From contig JADHZB010002126.1 of assembly GCA_015657535.1 (NCBI GenBank), positions 6,279 to 44,446 on the forward strand: 38,168 nt of DNA, in the 5' to 3' direction. Position 1 is the first letter of the stretch. Each line of letters opens with the position of its first letter. This document shows, one piece after another, positions 1 to 11,825 of the stretch. This DNA is from Nephromyces sp. MM_2019 (Eukaryota; Apicomplexa; Aconoidasida; Nephromycida). The position numbers were made by a program, and so were the translations under genes. Under the pieces are notes generated by a model, which searched no databases, had not been told where the DNA came from, and saw nothing but the letters and a program-made list of their open reading frames with translations.

Positions 1-54
1 CCCAGCCAACCCCCCACAAACTCAGCTTACCCCCCACACACTCACTCCCACTGC
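1..54. repeat. C/A-rich low-complexity tract at left edge
   Basis: The first about 54 bases are runs of C separated by CA/ACA steps, with two runs of five or more C. The complement is G-rich with GGGGG-type runs. It lies upstream of the first recognisable dihydroorotase exon, so it is probably intronic. I see no coding potential in it. Confidence 0.6.
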
Positions 55-127
55 AGCTTCATTCTCGATTTTGTTCGTATGAAAAAAGTAAGTTAAAGCT
101 AATGCGCTTATCTCTGAGTTCTTGCAG

Positions 128-2855
128 AAGCTCAAAAGAGGGCAAAATTCCTCCTCCAGCCGGAGTTTTCACGCAGCCCTTACTGATGGCAGTAAGTCTC
201 GTACTTAGCTTGCAATGAAGGGGGGGAGACCACCTTAATAGCTCTGCCTTCAAGCTTTCGACTCTTTTATGTTTTTACGTGATAAAAAAAAAGAATAGAG
301 TGTGGAATATCAATGACGATCAGTGAAAGTGTGTGTGTGTGAAGAAATAAAAGACCAAAGAAAGAAAAGATGATTTTATTTTTGCTGGCCGATTGGGCAT
401 TGTTTCTTCTCATGATTTTCGACCGACAAATTCTCGGACGAATACCGGCAAAAGCCTTGGAATTGCTCCTGTTTTGGAGCGTTAAGATGCTCGCTATATT
501 GTGTGCGAAATTCGATGCTCCCTTTAGGAGTAGAAGCTGACTTTTTTCTACTTCTTTTCGCATTTAAAGGCATTTTGTGGCTTTTTCCTATGTATTTGGC
601 TATTTCGATTGATCTTGCTTCGCTATGCAAACTGGCTTTGAGATTAAAGAGGAAGGAGATATACACACAAACTCAGTGCTTCAAGCAGGATTTCCTCGTG
701 TGTTGCTAGCCTAGCCTCGTAAGCAGAAAAGCTTTGAATACCTCTTTTCTACATCCTAGCTTATGGCTAAAGAGTATAGAATGTATGTATATATATATAG
801 AGAAAGGTGTTTACTGATTCATTTGCTATAGCTGCGATGGATTGGTAGTACGAGATATATTATGTTTCCTCTTCTCTTATTTTTACAGTATGTTGCTGAT
901 ACATTCTACAAGCTTGGCTGCTTAGAAAATCTGGAAGCATTCACTACCATTAACGGTGCTAAGTTTCTAGGAATACCTATAAAAGGTGTGCAATATAAGT
1001 TTTGTTAAGTAATTCCCAGTGTGTGTTTGCCGAATTTTTTTTGATGATGTGCTTTAGTGTGGGGAGTGTACAAGTAATGCATGAAACGCTCGTGTCGACT
1101 GAAATTTTTACTTCTTTTCACTGTTGAAGCTGAAAATTTTCAGATTTTTTATTCATCCCTTGAGTGTATATACACCCTGCGTGTGGTGGATTTTGTGCAG
1201 TTGCTGGATTCCCAGCTATATATTCTCACATAATAGTTTTAAAAAGTTTTTTTCCCTTATTTTACCGTGTGTGTGAAACTGGCAAAATATTCATAGTAGA
1301 TCGTATAGCTTTGTGAGCGCTTGAGGGTTTTTGGTGTGCATTTGTCGTTTAATATACTAGGTTTTTGCACCCGTTTTGTCATGATGTACTGCCGATATAT
1401 GAAATGTTTTGTAGTTTCAAAGATTTTTTTTCTGCAAGCAAAACCAGCAACTTAAAGGCTTATACCCCCTATACGGGGTTGAGCTTTGTTTTAGGCTGCT
1501 AGAGTATATTTAAAAAGCTCTTTAGTAGTGTTGTGATTACAAAAAGAGTTTCATACATTTAGAGGGGGTTATAGAGCTTTCTAGAGGTTAAATTCAGCGA
1601 TTATAGAGCTTTTTAGAGAGATAGCATGATCTTCCCAGAACTTAAAGCATCTATTTTTTCAGTGTAGATACACTGGTTGCGAGATTAAGTTTGCAGTATT
1701 AACAGCAGATTTCCATCAGTAGAAAATTGCAGGCAAAATGATTTGGAATGCTTTTAAACTGAAAAGAATGCTTTTCAAAGTCGAATATTAAACTCATAGG
1801 TTTTATATCGAAGAGAGAAAAACTTCTATTCTTAATCTTTTGACATTTATACTGTAAAGAACTGCTTACTAGCAGTTGAAATTTTTCAGCTTCATAGCGT
1901 GCTATCACATAGTAATTACGTAGGAAGGTATAGAGCTTAATTATTATGAGGAATAATGTAAAGTGCAGGTTGAGTCTGAAGAAATCAAAGGCTGAAAACT
2001 TTAGGAAGCAGTTGAGGATGTAGAATTTTTTGAATTGTGGAATTTTCCAGTATTTTACATTGCTGCATCGATTATTTCATAGTGACTAGTTTCTAGCTTT
2101 TCTTGATGTTTCTTTATAATATTGCTTTCTTAACTCAATATTTCTAGAAAGGGTGACAGATCCGTCTACACAAGCACGTCATATAACACTGACGCTTCAG
2201 GATAACAAGGTAGGCGCTAGGCTGTTAGCGAATCCTCTAAAGCTTTGCTGTAGCTATTCGTTTAAAGAGGTTTTTTAGCTTTTTTTTTCTTTTCTTTGCC
2301 AGGTGATACAATACCTGCCGAATAGTCTTTTTCAAGTTTTCTCATAAAGTTATAGCATATGAGTTTGATAGATTGGAGGAGGGAGAGATTCATGTGTTTG
2401 CCAGTCTGTTTTGTACAACCTGTAAAATGCTGTCAATGGCCCGAGATTATGATTAGCCTTGGGTTTTTTTTGCGGGATATTTGACTTTATATTTTGTTTC
2501 GATCTCTCTTGAGATCTTCAAACTTCTTTGGATTCTTTTCTGCCTATGAAGAGGAGGTTTTAATGCTGAGCCTTTTTTTTGTATCAAAGAAGCTTAGATG
2601 TTTTTTCAAATAATATAAGCTTTTCAGCTGGATTGGACTTAAAATATATAAAAGAGAGAAGTTTTTCTGAATTTCGGTCTTACAGGATTGCTAGCACACA
2701 CACTTATTTTACTTTTCTATACTACATGTTGTGCCTCCGCACAGGTTCCCCACAGCTACCCTATTGCACTTTCAAAAGGTTCCTGTGAAGCTAAAGATAG
2801 CATAGTTCCTTTTAGAGCTGGTGCAACCATTTTATTTCGCCTGGAAAGCTCTTAA
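128..2855 (+). CDS. pyrC: Dihydroorotase, class II type (3' part of gene, partial at left)
   Basis: Dihydroorotase interconverts N-carbamoyl-L-aspartate and L-dihydroorotate in de novo pyrimidine synthesis, in the cytosol. Four exons are visible: 128-191, 889-985, 2148-2209 and 2745-2855 (stop TAA 2853-2855). The introns are GT...AG and the phases agree across every junction (exon ends in phases 0, 1 and 0). The first exon reads PAGVFTQPLLMA, matching the CAGVFTAP segment of class II enzymes. The second contains LENLEAFTTINGAKFLGIP, the family signature LEKLEAF..NG..FYGLP. The third gives ITLTLQDNK. The last gives VPHSYP and ends VPFRAGATILFRLESS, the typical C-terminal VPFRAG..L.W motif. About 111 C-terminal codons are present. 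The metal-binding N-terminal part (HxH, carbamylated Lys) must lie left of the window. The exact 5' edge of the first exon (128, or an AG eight bases earlier) is uncertain. Confidence 0.9.
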
Positions 2856-3346
2856 CTAAAGTAAGTCTGCACTATTTATTAACTTTCTAGCATTCTGGCG
2901 GATTTTTGCTTGGTAAATCACTAGTTTTTTGCTTTCTTCCATACTTTAAAATTGCGATTCTCGAATGCGTCGCCTGGCAATTCTACGTCTCATGGTATCT
3001 CTGAAGACTTGCTTCTCGAGAAGCTTATAAGAAACACTATATTTTGCAATTTAACAAATCCTTCGGGGCTGCAAAGGACATCGTAATAGTAGGCGTATGA
3101 AGTTCGCTTAATACCGTTTTTGTTATGAAAGATTGATGGAAGAAGAAAAAGGTGAAAATCCGTAAAGTCATACGAAATAAATCAGGTTGCTAAAAGGAGC
3201 AAAATATGAACTTGATGTTTACTCTTAGGCTCTACTGGTTAAGATTGCTACAATAGGCTTTAAAGCAGTAGCATATTTTGAATGATTTTCTTCCTTCCAT
3301 TATGAGCTCATTTGAAATTCTACATATTTCTTTGCTACAATTTCAG

Positions 3347-3517
3347 GAAAAAGATTTTGGTTTTAGGTCACCGAAAATACTCTGGAATCGTAGCGTATAT
3401 CATAAGATATTCTTAGATGGTGAACTAATTGCTAGAATGCCACTCATTGTGAAGCAGAAAGTTGAAAGAATGCAAAAATGCTTCGCATTCATCATATCTT
3501 TATGTGTTCAAAGAGAG
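3347..3517 (+). CDS. Predicted internal exon, unknown protein
   Basis: A 57-codon open segment is flanked by a good acceptor (pyrimidine-rich, ending TTTCAG) and a plausible donor (GAGAG|GTATTA), with phase 0 at both ends. The product is mixed and charged and includes GFRSPKILWNRSVYHKIFLD and IVKQKVERMQ; I recognise no family. A possible phase-compatible continuation is 3936-4058, after an AG at 3934-3935. It begins MKKFEERIPKKLYFFATSV and ends at TAG 4056-4058. No ATG-bearing first exon was identified. It lies downstream of dihydroorotase in the same orientation, but that gene has its own stop at 2855, so this would be a separate gene. It could be a chance open segment. Confidence 0.35.
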
Positions 3518-4975
3518 GTATTATTGCCCTGTTGAGGAGTCCTTACGCTGGCTCTATCCGACGCCGCTCCCCGCATGCCAATCTCTTGTGCAATCATAGT
3601 CGATGCGCTAATAGGCGAAATTTTTGGATGCTTTGCAAAGTCTTGTCTTCGCTCCGTGTGCTAGCTTCATGCTTTGATTTTTACCTAAAGCGATTAGCGT
3701 TCATGTTCAATTGAAATTTCACTGTTGCTACCTCCAAAGTTTTTCTTGTGAATTCCAATTTTATGTCTTCTTTTTCTTTATCATACAAAAATTTGAAACA
3801 CTTGTGGCCTAAAGGCAAAACTTTCTTCACCAATCGACTTTATAATTTGCTCTTTTCTTATAATAAGGGATGATATCGTATGGTGGCACTTCTGAGGGGT
3901 TAATTTGCATAACCTTGTTCTTATTTGGAGCATAGATGAAAAAATTTGAAGAAAGGATACCAAAAAAATTATATTTTTTTGCTACCAGTGTTTTGTACTA
4001 TGGCGATGCCTCTGCTAGTAAGAAATACCACCGAACTATGTTGCTGACTTTGCAATAGGTAATGCAAGATTTTTATTATGCGTGGAAATCCTGCCAAAAA
4101 CACTATTAATGACTTTAACGGTGTTTTTGCTCCTGTTTAATGCTGATGCACAGCAAATCTGGTACTAGTGCTATTTCTAAGGCTAATAGTTTCTCTACTG
4201 GTACTGTAAGGCAGAGAAGAGCAAGCATGTCTCCTGCAGATGGCCATTGATACCGATGCAGCAGATGTTATGAGTACTTCTCGCTGTACGACGCACTGGA
4301 CGAATCTCAGTATTACTCCAATCATAGACACCAAAGGGTTTATGCCGGCAAGCTCATTACAGGCTCTTAATAGTGAGCAATGTTGATGAGCCTCTGTGCT
4401 ACGCTTTTCTTGGACCGAATGATAGCACTTAAAGAGTATTCGGATTCAAATCACTCTATTTTAGCTTTTCCTTCTGCATTTTAGATATCTCATGCTTTAA
4501 GTCTACTACAAAATTTTTAAGCTGGTCTATTCTGTGCTTGCTGCTCGGCATATATTGCAATTTCAATATTGCTACCTAAGGAAGTGTATTAGGGTTATTT
4601 TCTTTCCGCCTGGATGTAGAATACCGGCGTATATTAAGTTGACAGAAAATCTTGCCTAGGTAAAGTATGGTTCGAGGCTTGAAAAGGCCCCTTTCTCGAA
4701 GCCAGTTTTCCTAAGCCACGAAGGGATGTGCAAATTTTTGCCTTCATCTTTCTGCATTGCCTATAGTATTCAGGAGTTACGATTGCTTTCGTTAGAGTTT
4801 TTCCCTCTAATACAAGTGGCAATCTATTGGTGTCAATTTCAAGTAGCATGTGGGTGCCTCATAAAGTCCCAGGGGGAATTAAAAGAAGAAGACACGCAAT
4901 TTTGTAATATATATTAAAGAAAGGTTCCATGAAGTTGGATAAAATCCCAATGCTGGCGCTCTCGTATCGGCTGAG

Positions 4976-5293
4976 GACTGCGATCTAGTTTTGGAATTAT
5001 TTACTTTAGGAGCAGCATCTTTTTTTTTGAAGGTAGCTAATGAGGAGTTTTCGCGAGCTCACAACCTAGTCTCCCAAATTGATTGCCACGCTTACTTGGC
5101 TTCTATAAAGCGTTCACGAGAACTTATCTCCGCTCCGTGGTTTCAGCATCTATCGCCGACTGTAGTATCTACATTTGTTTGCATGGTTTCTCTCCATTTC
5201 CACCTCCCGGAAGTTAGCGAAGCAATCAATAGGCTATCAGCTGCAAAGTACTTCCGAAGTAACTCATCTAACTGGATCTATATATTGGCATGA
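4976..5293 (+). CDS. Possible exon, unknown protein
   Basis: An open frame of 105 codons runs from an AG at 4974-4975 to TGA 5291-5293. It is clearly GC-richer than its surroundings. The conceptual product starts DCDLVLELFTLGAASFFLK and later contains LVSQIDCHAYLASIKRSREL, with mixed alpha-helical composition. Internal GT sites at about 5034 and 5212 could be donors, so the true exon may be shorter. I recognise no homology. It sits between the exon candidate at 3347 and the two-exon candidate at 5680, on the same strand, and could belong to either. Confidence 0.25.
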   Translation, partial: DCDLVLELFTLGAASFFLKVANEEFSRAHNLVSQIDCHAYLASIKRSRELISAPWFQHLSPTVVSTFVCMVSLHFHLPEVSEAINRLSAAKYFRSNSSNWIYILA

Positions 5294-5679
5294 GTGCGAC
5301 TAAAAAGTTATACCGATAGCAGCCATGCAAGCAACTTTGTTTATGCAGAAATTAATGGCCAATTATTGCAGTGTTACTCCGGTGTAAAGTCGCAAGGTGC
5401 TCATCCATAATAGGCACATAAGTAAGTATTTGGCGTTGAAGCTTTAATGTCTTAACTAACCAATCCACATAGAACAAAATACGCCCCGTGATGAATTGAG
5501 ATACTTCGTGTGACGAATACTTTTGTAACAACCAAGAAATGGTCACAGCATTTAACGGATCTCTTGATCCCGATAATATCCTATCTTACTATTACCCAGT
5601 ATATCGAAGGTGTGATAAGCTGAAAGAGTCTAATTACTGTAGGCTGCATATTTAAGACAAGGCAAAAGTGAATAATATT

Positions 5680-6611
5680 ATGAGGCCTGGTCTACTTTAT
5701 ATTTGGAGTGGCTGGCCACTTCTTCCCGACATATTGAAAAAATTAGAATGCTATGAAACGGAGGAAATATGTGAAATCTTGATGATTAATAGGAAAGAGG
5801 AAGATGGCGAGACTTGTACTTTTCAGGTGAGTTAAGCTTTTTTCTGGGGGACATCCGGTAAGGTATAGCCATATTTACTCCAAGGAGACGTATGGGTGTT
5901 TTTAACCCGATTAAATTGACTGCATCGTAGCATTGGGGTATACGATATGTCGTGTTGCCTTCGTAATCTCGTTAAATAGGATGGATGGGCCGGGAAAGAA
6001 GTGCTACCGTTAAAAAAAACCTAGTAATCATATGGATCGATATCTCTGGCTGACTTCAGAAACAACCGTGTGTACGCTACTGTCTTGCTTTTCTAATAAT
6101 AGGCTGTAACTATGTCACTTTGACGACTAGAATAATAATTTGTTTGACACACTTCATCCAGAAAAGAATTACTGTAGCTACCCTATCATAGCCAAGTCTT
6201 GTTTGCGCTTCCCTCGCGATTATTCCATGGTTTAAAAAATTTAAAATCCCGATAAAATGATCAGCTCGTTACGCCTTGCTGTGGTTATCGCTAACGAGGG
6301 TTGGATGCGCAAGACCCCTTGAGGTCTTGGCAAAGTACCGTCTGTGTTGCTGACTACCCTGACGGAAAGCTTTGTCATTAAGGAAGGATTTGAATAATAG
6401 CCTAGACTTCTTCTAAAAAAGTCAGACTATTATTATGCGGGAAATAGTAAAAACTTCAAACAATTTATCTTCGCAGGCAGTACCTTCCCCCCTTCTTAGA
6501 GAGTTGCAAAACCGAGGTTGCTCTAATCCTACAGTGGAAGAAGAGACCTTTGTGTCAGAATTTGGTACAGCTCAGCAAGAGGGTTCCGGGAAAAAATTTC
6601 ACTGTGTATAA
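5680..6611 (+). CDS. Probable two-exon small gene, unknown function (93 aa)
   Basis: Proposed model: join(5680..5826, 6477..6611). Exon 1 opens with ATG 5680 and ends at a strong donor, TTTCAG|GTGAGT. Exon 2 follows an acceptor TTATCTTCGCAG and ends at TAA 6609-6611; both are phase 0. The 93-aa product is acidic in the middle (ETEEICEILMINRKEEDGET) and has a polar C-terminal half (PTVEEETFVSEFGTAQQEG). There is no signal peptide or membrane span and I recognise no family. The first exon is also open upstream to an AG at 5655-5656, so it may be an internal exon of a longer gene that includes the 4976 or 3347 segments. Splice-site quality and composition both favour real coding sequence. Confidence 0.45.
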
Positions 6612-8071
6612 AGCTTAGATATTTCCAGGATGAAACAGCTGCTACTTCTCTTAACACATTATTCAAAGTAAACATTTTCAAGCTCAATTTAATATAAATT
6701 TATGTAATCAATGCATTGTTTCATATTTAGGTAGGATACTAACTAACAAAGAGTCATGCATAGTTAACTTCGTGCAAGGGCAAGAGCTATACTGGGGATT
6801 ATATACACGTAGCAAAGTTACTAGTTCATTAAAGTGAAACTATTTCGAGTTTATAGCATATAAGGGTAATGGAAAAGAAGCCAGGCTGCTCGTAAGAATT
6901 AATCACTCATTGCAAATGCTTTGAAATTTCCCTGCTTTTCGCAGCAGAAGTTGAGTGAGTAAATTTTTGGTTGTCGCTTCCTGTAACATTCCTTGAAAGC
7001 TTTTAAAAAAAAATTTCAACCTACTTATCAAAGAGTTAAGAAAAAACAAAGCTTTGCACATATTTCAATAGGAAGCAATAATATAGTTTGGCCGAATTTT
7101 TTTTCTAGAGCTGATAATTACCCCTACTCCAATGGTTTCCTAATGCATCAAATACGTTAAACCTATATTAAGCGTTTTGCGGCGGCTAACAGATAGTTTT
7201 CAGCTGCTTTTTTATTCTTTGTGCTAGAAAACAAAAAGCACACACATCAAGCTTGTGAGTAATTGGAATCGAGTAGCTTCCCGCCATATATGCTCATGTG
7301 ACAGCCTCTTCTCGAATCTAGCTTGTTTAGGCCTATGAAAAAAAAGCTAATCCAGCTTTTAATGAATTCGGTGTACCGCATTGTTCATACAGCATCTGAC
7401 TTCTCTTAAAATCTACATTTTTTTGACTAGTTTCTGCAGCTCATGAGTATCACTTGTTCAACACACACAAATAAAAAACTCCGTCATTTTTGTATCCCGT
7501 TGACCAGATCAGATTATTGTCGAGCTTTTGGACTCCTCTAAGGTGCACGAAGCTTTAATATTATGCAAGTATGAATAACGCGTAAGGAGGATTGGGCATA
7601 TCAATTTTTCCAATCGATTTCAGTAGGACAGATACCAAAGTCTTTAATTTGATGGCTTCCCATTCCATTTTTTAGTGAAATTACGCTTTTTTCATATTTT
7701 TTGCTACTTCTTTTTAAGGCAAAACTCTGACTTGAAAGGTTTCGTGCATAGCAAAATATGCTCTGATTCAAATACAGTTGCGTACTGGGCTTTTTTAGGA
7801 ATATTTTTTTGAGCTATTATAGTTCGGTAAGCAGAAAAATTTATTTGGAAAACGTAAGCAGTGGTAAAAAATAAAAGATAAGAGGACTTGCTAAAATTGC
7901 GTTAAAACAAAAAAATAAAGGAAACTATGGTCAATTAATATGGTGGCGCTTCAATTTAGAGTATATTTCTATATTTTTGAGTAAATATCCAATATAGATT
8001 AAGCTGAAAAGAAGCTTGCATACGTCAAAAAATGAGTTCCTTTGCGTGTACCACGGGAGCGCCTAATTCAG
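6612..8071. other. AT-rich intergenic stretch, no gene seen
   Basis: This stretch has frequent stops in all frames, many A and T homopolymers of 6-9 nt, and no exon that I can defend. It probably separates the candidate gene ending at 6611 from the coiled-coil exons starting at 8072. Confidence 0.4.
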
Positions 8072-9039
8072 GTTTCGAGATGAAGCGGTGTACACATTGG
8101 GTTGCTATCGAAGACGAGTAGAAGCCTCCACGGCACTCGGATATCTTAAAGAGACCTCTACAATGCACGAAAATCGTACCTTAAAGGCGAAGGTTAGTTT
8201 TTTAAGTATTGATCGGTGAAGCTACACTGACCTGAAAAAACCTTCAAGTAGTAAATACTTCGAAATTATATCAGCGTACCTTCGTACTCAAAAGGGAGCC
8301 TGATATTCAAGCCTGCACGCGATAATTTTTTTAAAACATTTGCAATTATAAAGACCACATTTTAATGGCAAATCGTGGGCACAAATCAAAAAGCTTCAAG
8401 TTTTTAGCTTCGGCGTTTTGATATGCACTGGCTTATGCAGCCTTGTAGATAAGCTCGGCATTAGTCTTATGATGAAAGAGGAACATGTTATTCTTAAAAA
8501 CGATGATTTTGCATTCTCGCACCAGCTACACTTTCCACTTTACTTTTTTTTTAAAGCAATAGAAATTCGCCCGACTGCCAATTGTATGACAGGCTAATAT
8601 ATATATATTCTTTACTCGACCCCCCAGTTCATGTCCCATTCCATCAACTGCTGGAACAATGAACGCGTTTCATCCTCTGCTCAAAGAATAACCGTATTAT
8701 CAATGACCTAAAGGTCGTTATAAAAACTCTCCACCTGTCTACGATTTATGATGCCTTGACAGTACCGGTGACTGGCTTTTACATTGCACCTGCAAAATAA
8801 AGCATGCTACACGCTTAATTAGCACAAGCATATGCCCGAGTATTCATTATTATGTGAATCCTCAGCCTCTCATTACCGCAAAAATAAAAATTTTGATTAC
8901 ACAAGAGTAGCTGCAAGCAGCTATGAATGCCACCCATGACTCACGAATATACTCTGCAGATTGAGGAGGTTACCAAGGAGAATAAAAAATTAAGCAACGG
9001 CTTTAATACGAAGAAGAGACAATATGAAAGCCTGAAGAG
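8072..9039 (+). CDS. Two linked exons of a predicted coiled-coil protein
   Basis: Exon 8072-8192 follows TAATTCAG and ends at donor GCGAAG|GTTAGT: one base plus 40 codons, ending in phase 0. Exon 8960-9039 follows ATACTCTGCAG and ends at GAAGAG|GTTCGT: 26 codons plus 2 bases, starting in phase 0. Joined, the junction reads MHENRTLKAK-IEEVTKENKK, a continuous charged heptad-like helix running on to KKRQYESLK. The matched phase and unbroken coiled-coil pattern across the junction are the main support. The first exon is GC-rich compared with its surroundings. I could not fix the exons on either side. Candidates are at about 9160 (AAAELDKW), 9574-9615 (QEELDSKRLLREEE), 9881 onward and 10166 onward. 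Coiled coils are too generic to name a function. Confidence 0.4.
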
Positions 9040-11825
9040 GTTCGTCCACTTCAATAATTATCGAAATATTCAGTAAGGCGCTAGCGAATAAAAGCATAAA
9101 TATATACAGAGATGAGGTCAATTGTGTTCTAACATACGTGAACTAGCCAAGGGGCAGCAGCAGAGTTGGATAAGTGGAGCCTATGCTCCAAGCTGTATGT
9201 GCTATGAAGGCAAGGAATGTTAGTTGTGGAATTGCCTGCAGAAGAGTGACTGTTGCTGCTACTTGGTGGTTTTAGATGAAAAAGGTTGTAGGCCGGAGAT
9301 TTTATGACGCGGGGTTTCTTTCGCCCAAAAAATGCTTACGATTATCTGCCAAGAAGTATCGGCTAGCCATCCTTCTATCAACTGAAATCCTCACTAATTT
9401 GTTTTGTTACTTGCGCATAGTAGATTAGTCAGTTTTCACTTCGCAGTAGCTACTCCAAAAAAAACCTTTAATAATACTGCAATCCCTAGCCTCACAAAAT
9501 CCTCGTCTTGCCATGCTGTACCTGAGAGCCTGGCCCATAACTTGTTTAAGGTACATGCGTGCAGATTTCACCAGGAAGAGCTTGATAGCAAGAGGTTGCT
9601 ACGGGAGGAAGAGGTTAGAGATGGGTATTCTTCTCTTTTGCAATTAGCAACCGTAATTATCCTCTAAGCATGAGGTCCTAATAGGCAAGGTTGTCATTAT
9701 ATACCAATCATGAGAATTCAATGAAAATACTACTCTCTTGCATATTGCCTCTACCAAAAGAGCTGCAATCCAGCGACATGTAAAATTCAAATAGCAATGG
9801 TACAGCTCTACGAATGAGACGCCTTACTTGCAATTTAACTAGTAAAACAAAAACGTTATCTTTTACAGAGTCCTCTAAGTTAATTGATACATATGAACAT
9901 CAGTTACAGGCTCGTGAATTAAAACGATGTAAAAGCCGTAAACATCTCGTTCCTACATTGTATCTACAGTATCATACATTCAATGTCCAGCCATCCCATA
10001 GACCATTCAGGCCCCCCTTAAGTACATGGCGAAAGTATCTCAAAGGGGCTAACAGCACTTAAATGCATGAAGTTTCAACAGAATGCACCATCCAGTGCGC
10101 AGATTCACACACGCACAAGATTTGCACGAAATGCACTTTTTCCCTGCCTTTTTAAAAACTCTTCAGATAGAATATTTAACCGACTTGCAGCGCACAACAC
10201 AGAGGATCCTCAATGGCGATGCTTGATGTCAAACACGAAATTTAGGACTTTCAATTTTTGTCATCAGAGAATATAAAGTTTACATTGGTATATCCTCAAT
10301 TCTAGTCAGAAAGTCAGGTTTCAAAATATTTGAATCGGTGAAGCTAAATTTCTACTGAGCGAAATAGGGCATAGAGATAGCTTTAAAGCGTTATACTTCA
10401 ATTTTAAGGCTGGCTAGAGTATAGAAGGAAAAATCCATACTAAAAAAGGTATGGGGCGCCAAATGCTACTGGTAAGCTGCCTGTTGCGTAGGCAGAAGTT
10501 CCTCTGGCATGCACAAAAAGCCCCATCATGCAACTTCGGTTAAATCCAAGGCAAAATGATAAATAACTCGATGAAGGGCAAGAAATATTTATCGAAGTGC
10601 TTAAAGTGAGCGCGCAAACCTTTGAAATCCGCTAGATTAAGAGGTTTATGCAGGATGTTCCTCAACGTAGCTACATCTCGCATTAATATGAAAGAAGTTC
10701 TGCCTTCTTTATTTATTCAATGCATTGCCCAATGTCTTTTTTCTAAATGAAGAGCCGTAAATACTCCAAAGCAGCTGTTGCAAGGATAAAATTTCAAGCC
10801 GCACTAGATGCGCTCATGACTTCTACGAGCCACATAGAAAGCACATATTAAAACCTTTTCAGCACAACAGTTTATATCGAAGGAAAGACAACAATTAAAG
10901 CATGACTTTCTTGTTATGAGAAATTTACCGTTTTTAATGTAACAGCATTTAATACCCAATGGAAAAGCATAATGCTAGAACAATTACCAACGGGTGGTAA
11001 TTAATCTAGGTGATGGGAAAAGACAGATTTTTACAGTAACTAAAATTAGACCATAAAAGTAGGAACAAGAAACGTCTGTATAATATGTATATCAAGCATT
11101 TATTTTGAAAAAAAACGAAATGAGCCACGGCATAAATATCCAGAGTATGGGAAATATTCCCACTAGACGTTGCAAAGCTACCATAGCAGAAAATATGCCA
11201 AAGAAACAGCAGCAAGATTTAAGCTTCATTGAGCAAGTTGAATTTTTTGAATACGCCAATATATCAGTTAGTATATGCCATGTGTTGCCTATGGGATACT
11301 TGAATACATTTTCCCAAAAGTAGATCATATATCGCTAGCATCTCCTTTTTGAATGAAATAGGATTCTTGGATCAACTATTGTGCAAACAAAAACGGCAGA
11401 AAAGCAAGTTTATCACTAGACAATAGTTTGAGGGAGAGGAATACTTAGCCTAAATAATGATATCAGAAAAAGACTTTATAACTTGAGTACATCGCGAGAA
11501 TTTTGATGCGGGGAAACTACCATGAACTAGAGATTCATTTCTTACTGAATTCAAGCATACTCCGAATACTATTTTAAAATTTTACTTTAGCGAGTTTTAC
11601 AGAGGAAATCCAGCTTGAAAGTGCAAAGTAGATGAATTCAGAGCAAGCAAAACCCAGGAAAAAAAATTAAACAGGGTAGATAAGTTGATCAAATCAAAGT
11701 AAAAAGGCCAACAACTTATAGGGAAGAATAAAACATCATAAAGTAGCAGAGAGAAGTAAAGAGGGCAATAATAGATATGAAACCAAAACAAAAAAAACCA
11801 TCAATAGCAGTAACAAGTAAAATAA
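9040..11825 (+). other. Unresolved stretch with scattered exon-like segments
   Basis: Several short plus-strand segments look codable, but no consistent chain could be built. One at about 9574-9615 reads EELDSKRLLREEE and precedes a GTTAGA donor. One starts after TTATCTTTTACAG at about 9881 and contains YEHQLQARELKRCKSRK. One starts after CTCTTCAG at about 10166 and reads IEYLTDLQRTTQRILNGDA before TGA. One at about 11142-11234 contains ENMPKKQQQDLSFIEQ. They may be exons of the coiled-coil gene starting at 8072. Between 10.3 and 11.1 kb I see nothing. Confidence 0.25.

Noticed and set aside
376..573. Minus-strand 65-aa ATG frame (MPLNAKRSRKKSASTPKGS...).
   Set aside because: It looks protein-like, but it lies entirely inside the 192-888 intron of the dihydroorotase gene on the opposite strand and has no recognisable motif. 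At this composition frames of this size are common.
2303..2347. Phase-compatible terminal exon for dihydroorotase after a strong poly-T acceptor.
   Set aside because: It would give a 15-codon end with no family match, whereas 2745-2855 encodes the diagnostic VPHSYP...VPFRAG C-terminus in the same phase.
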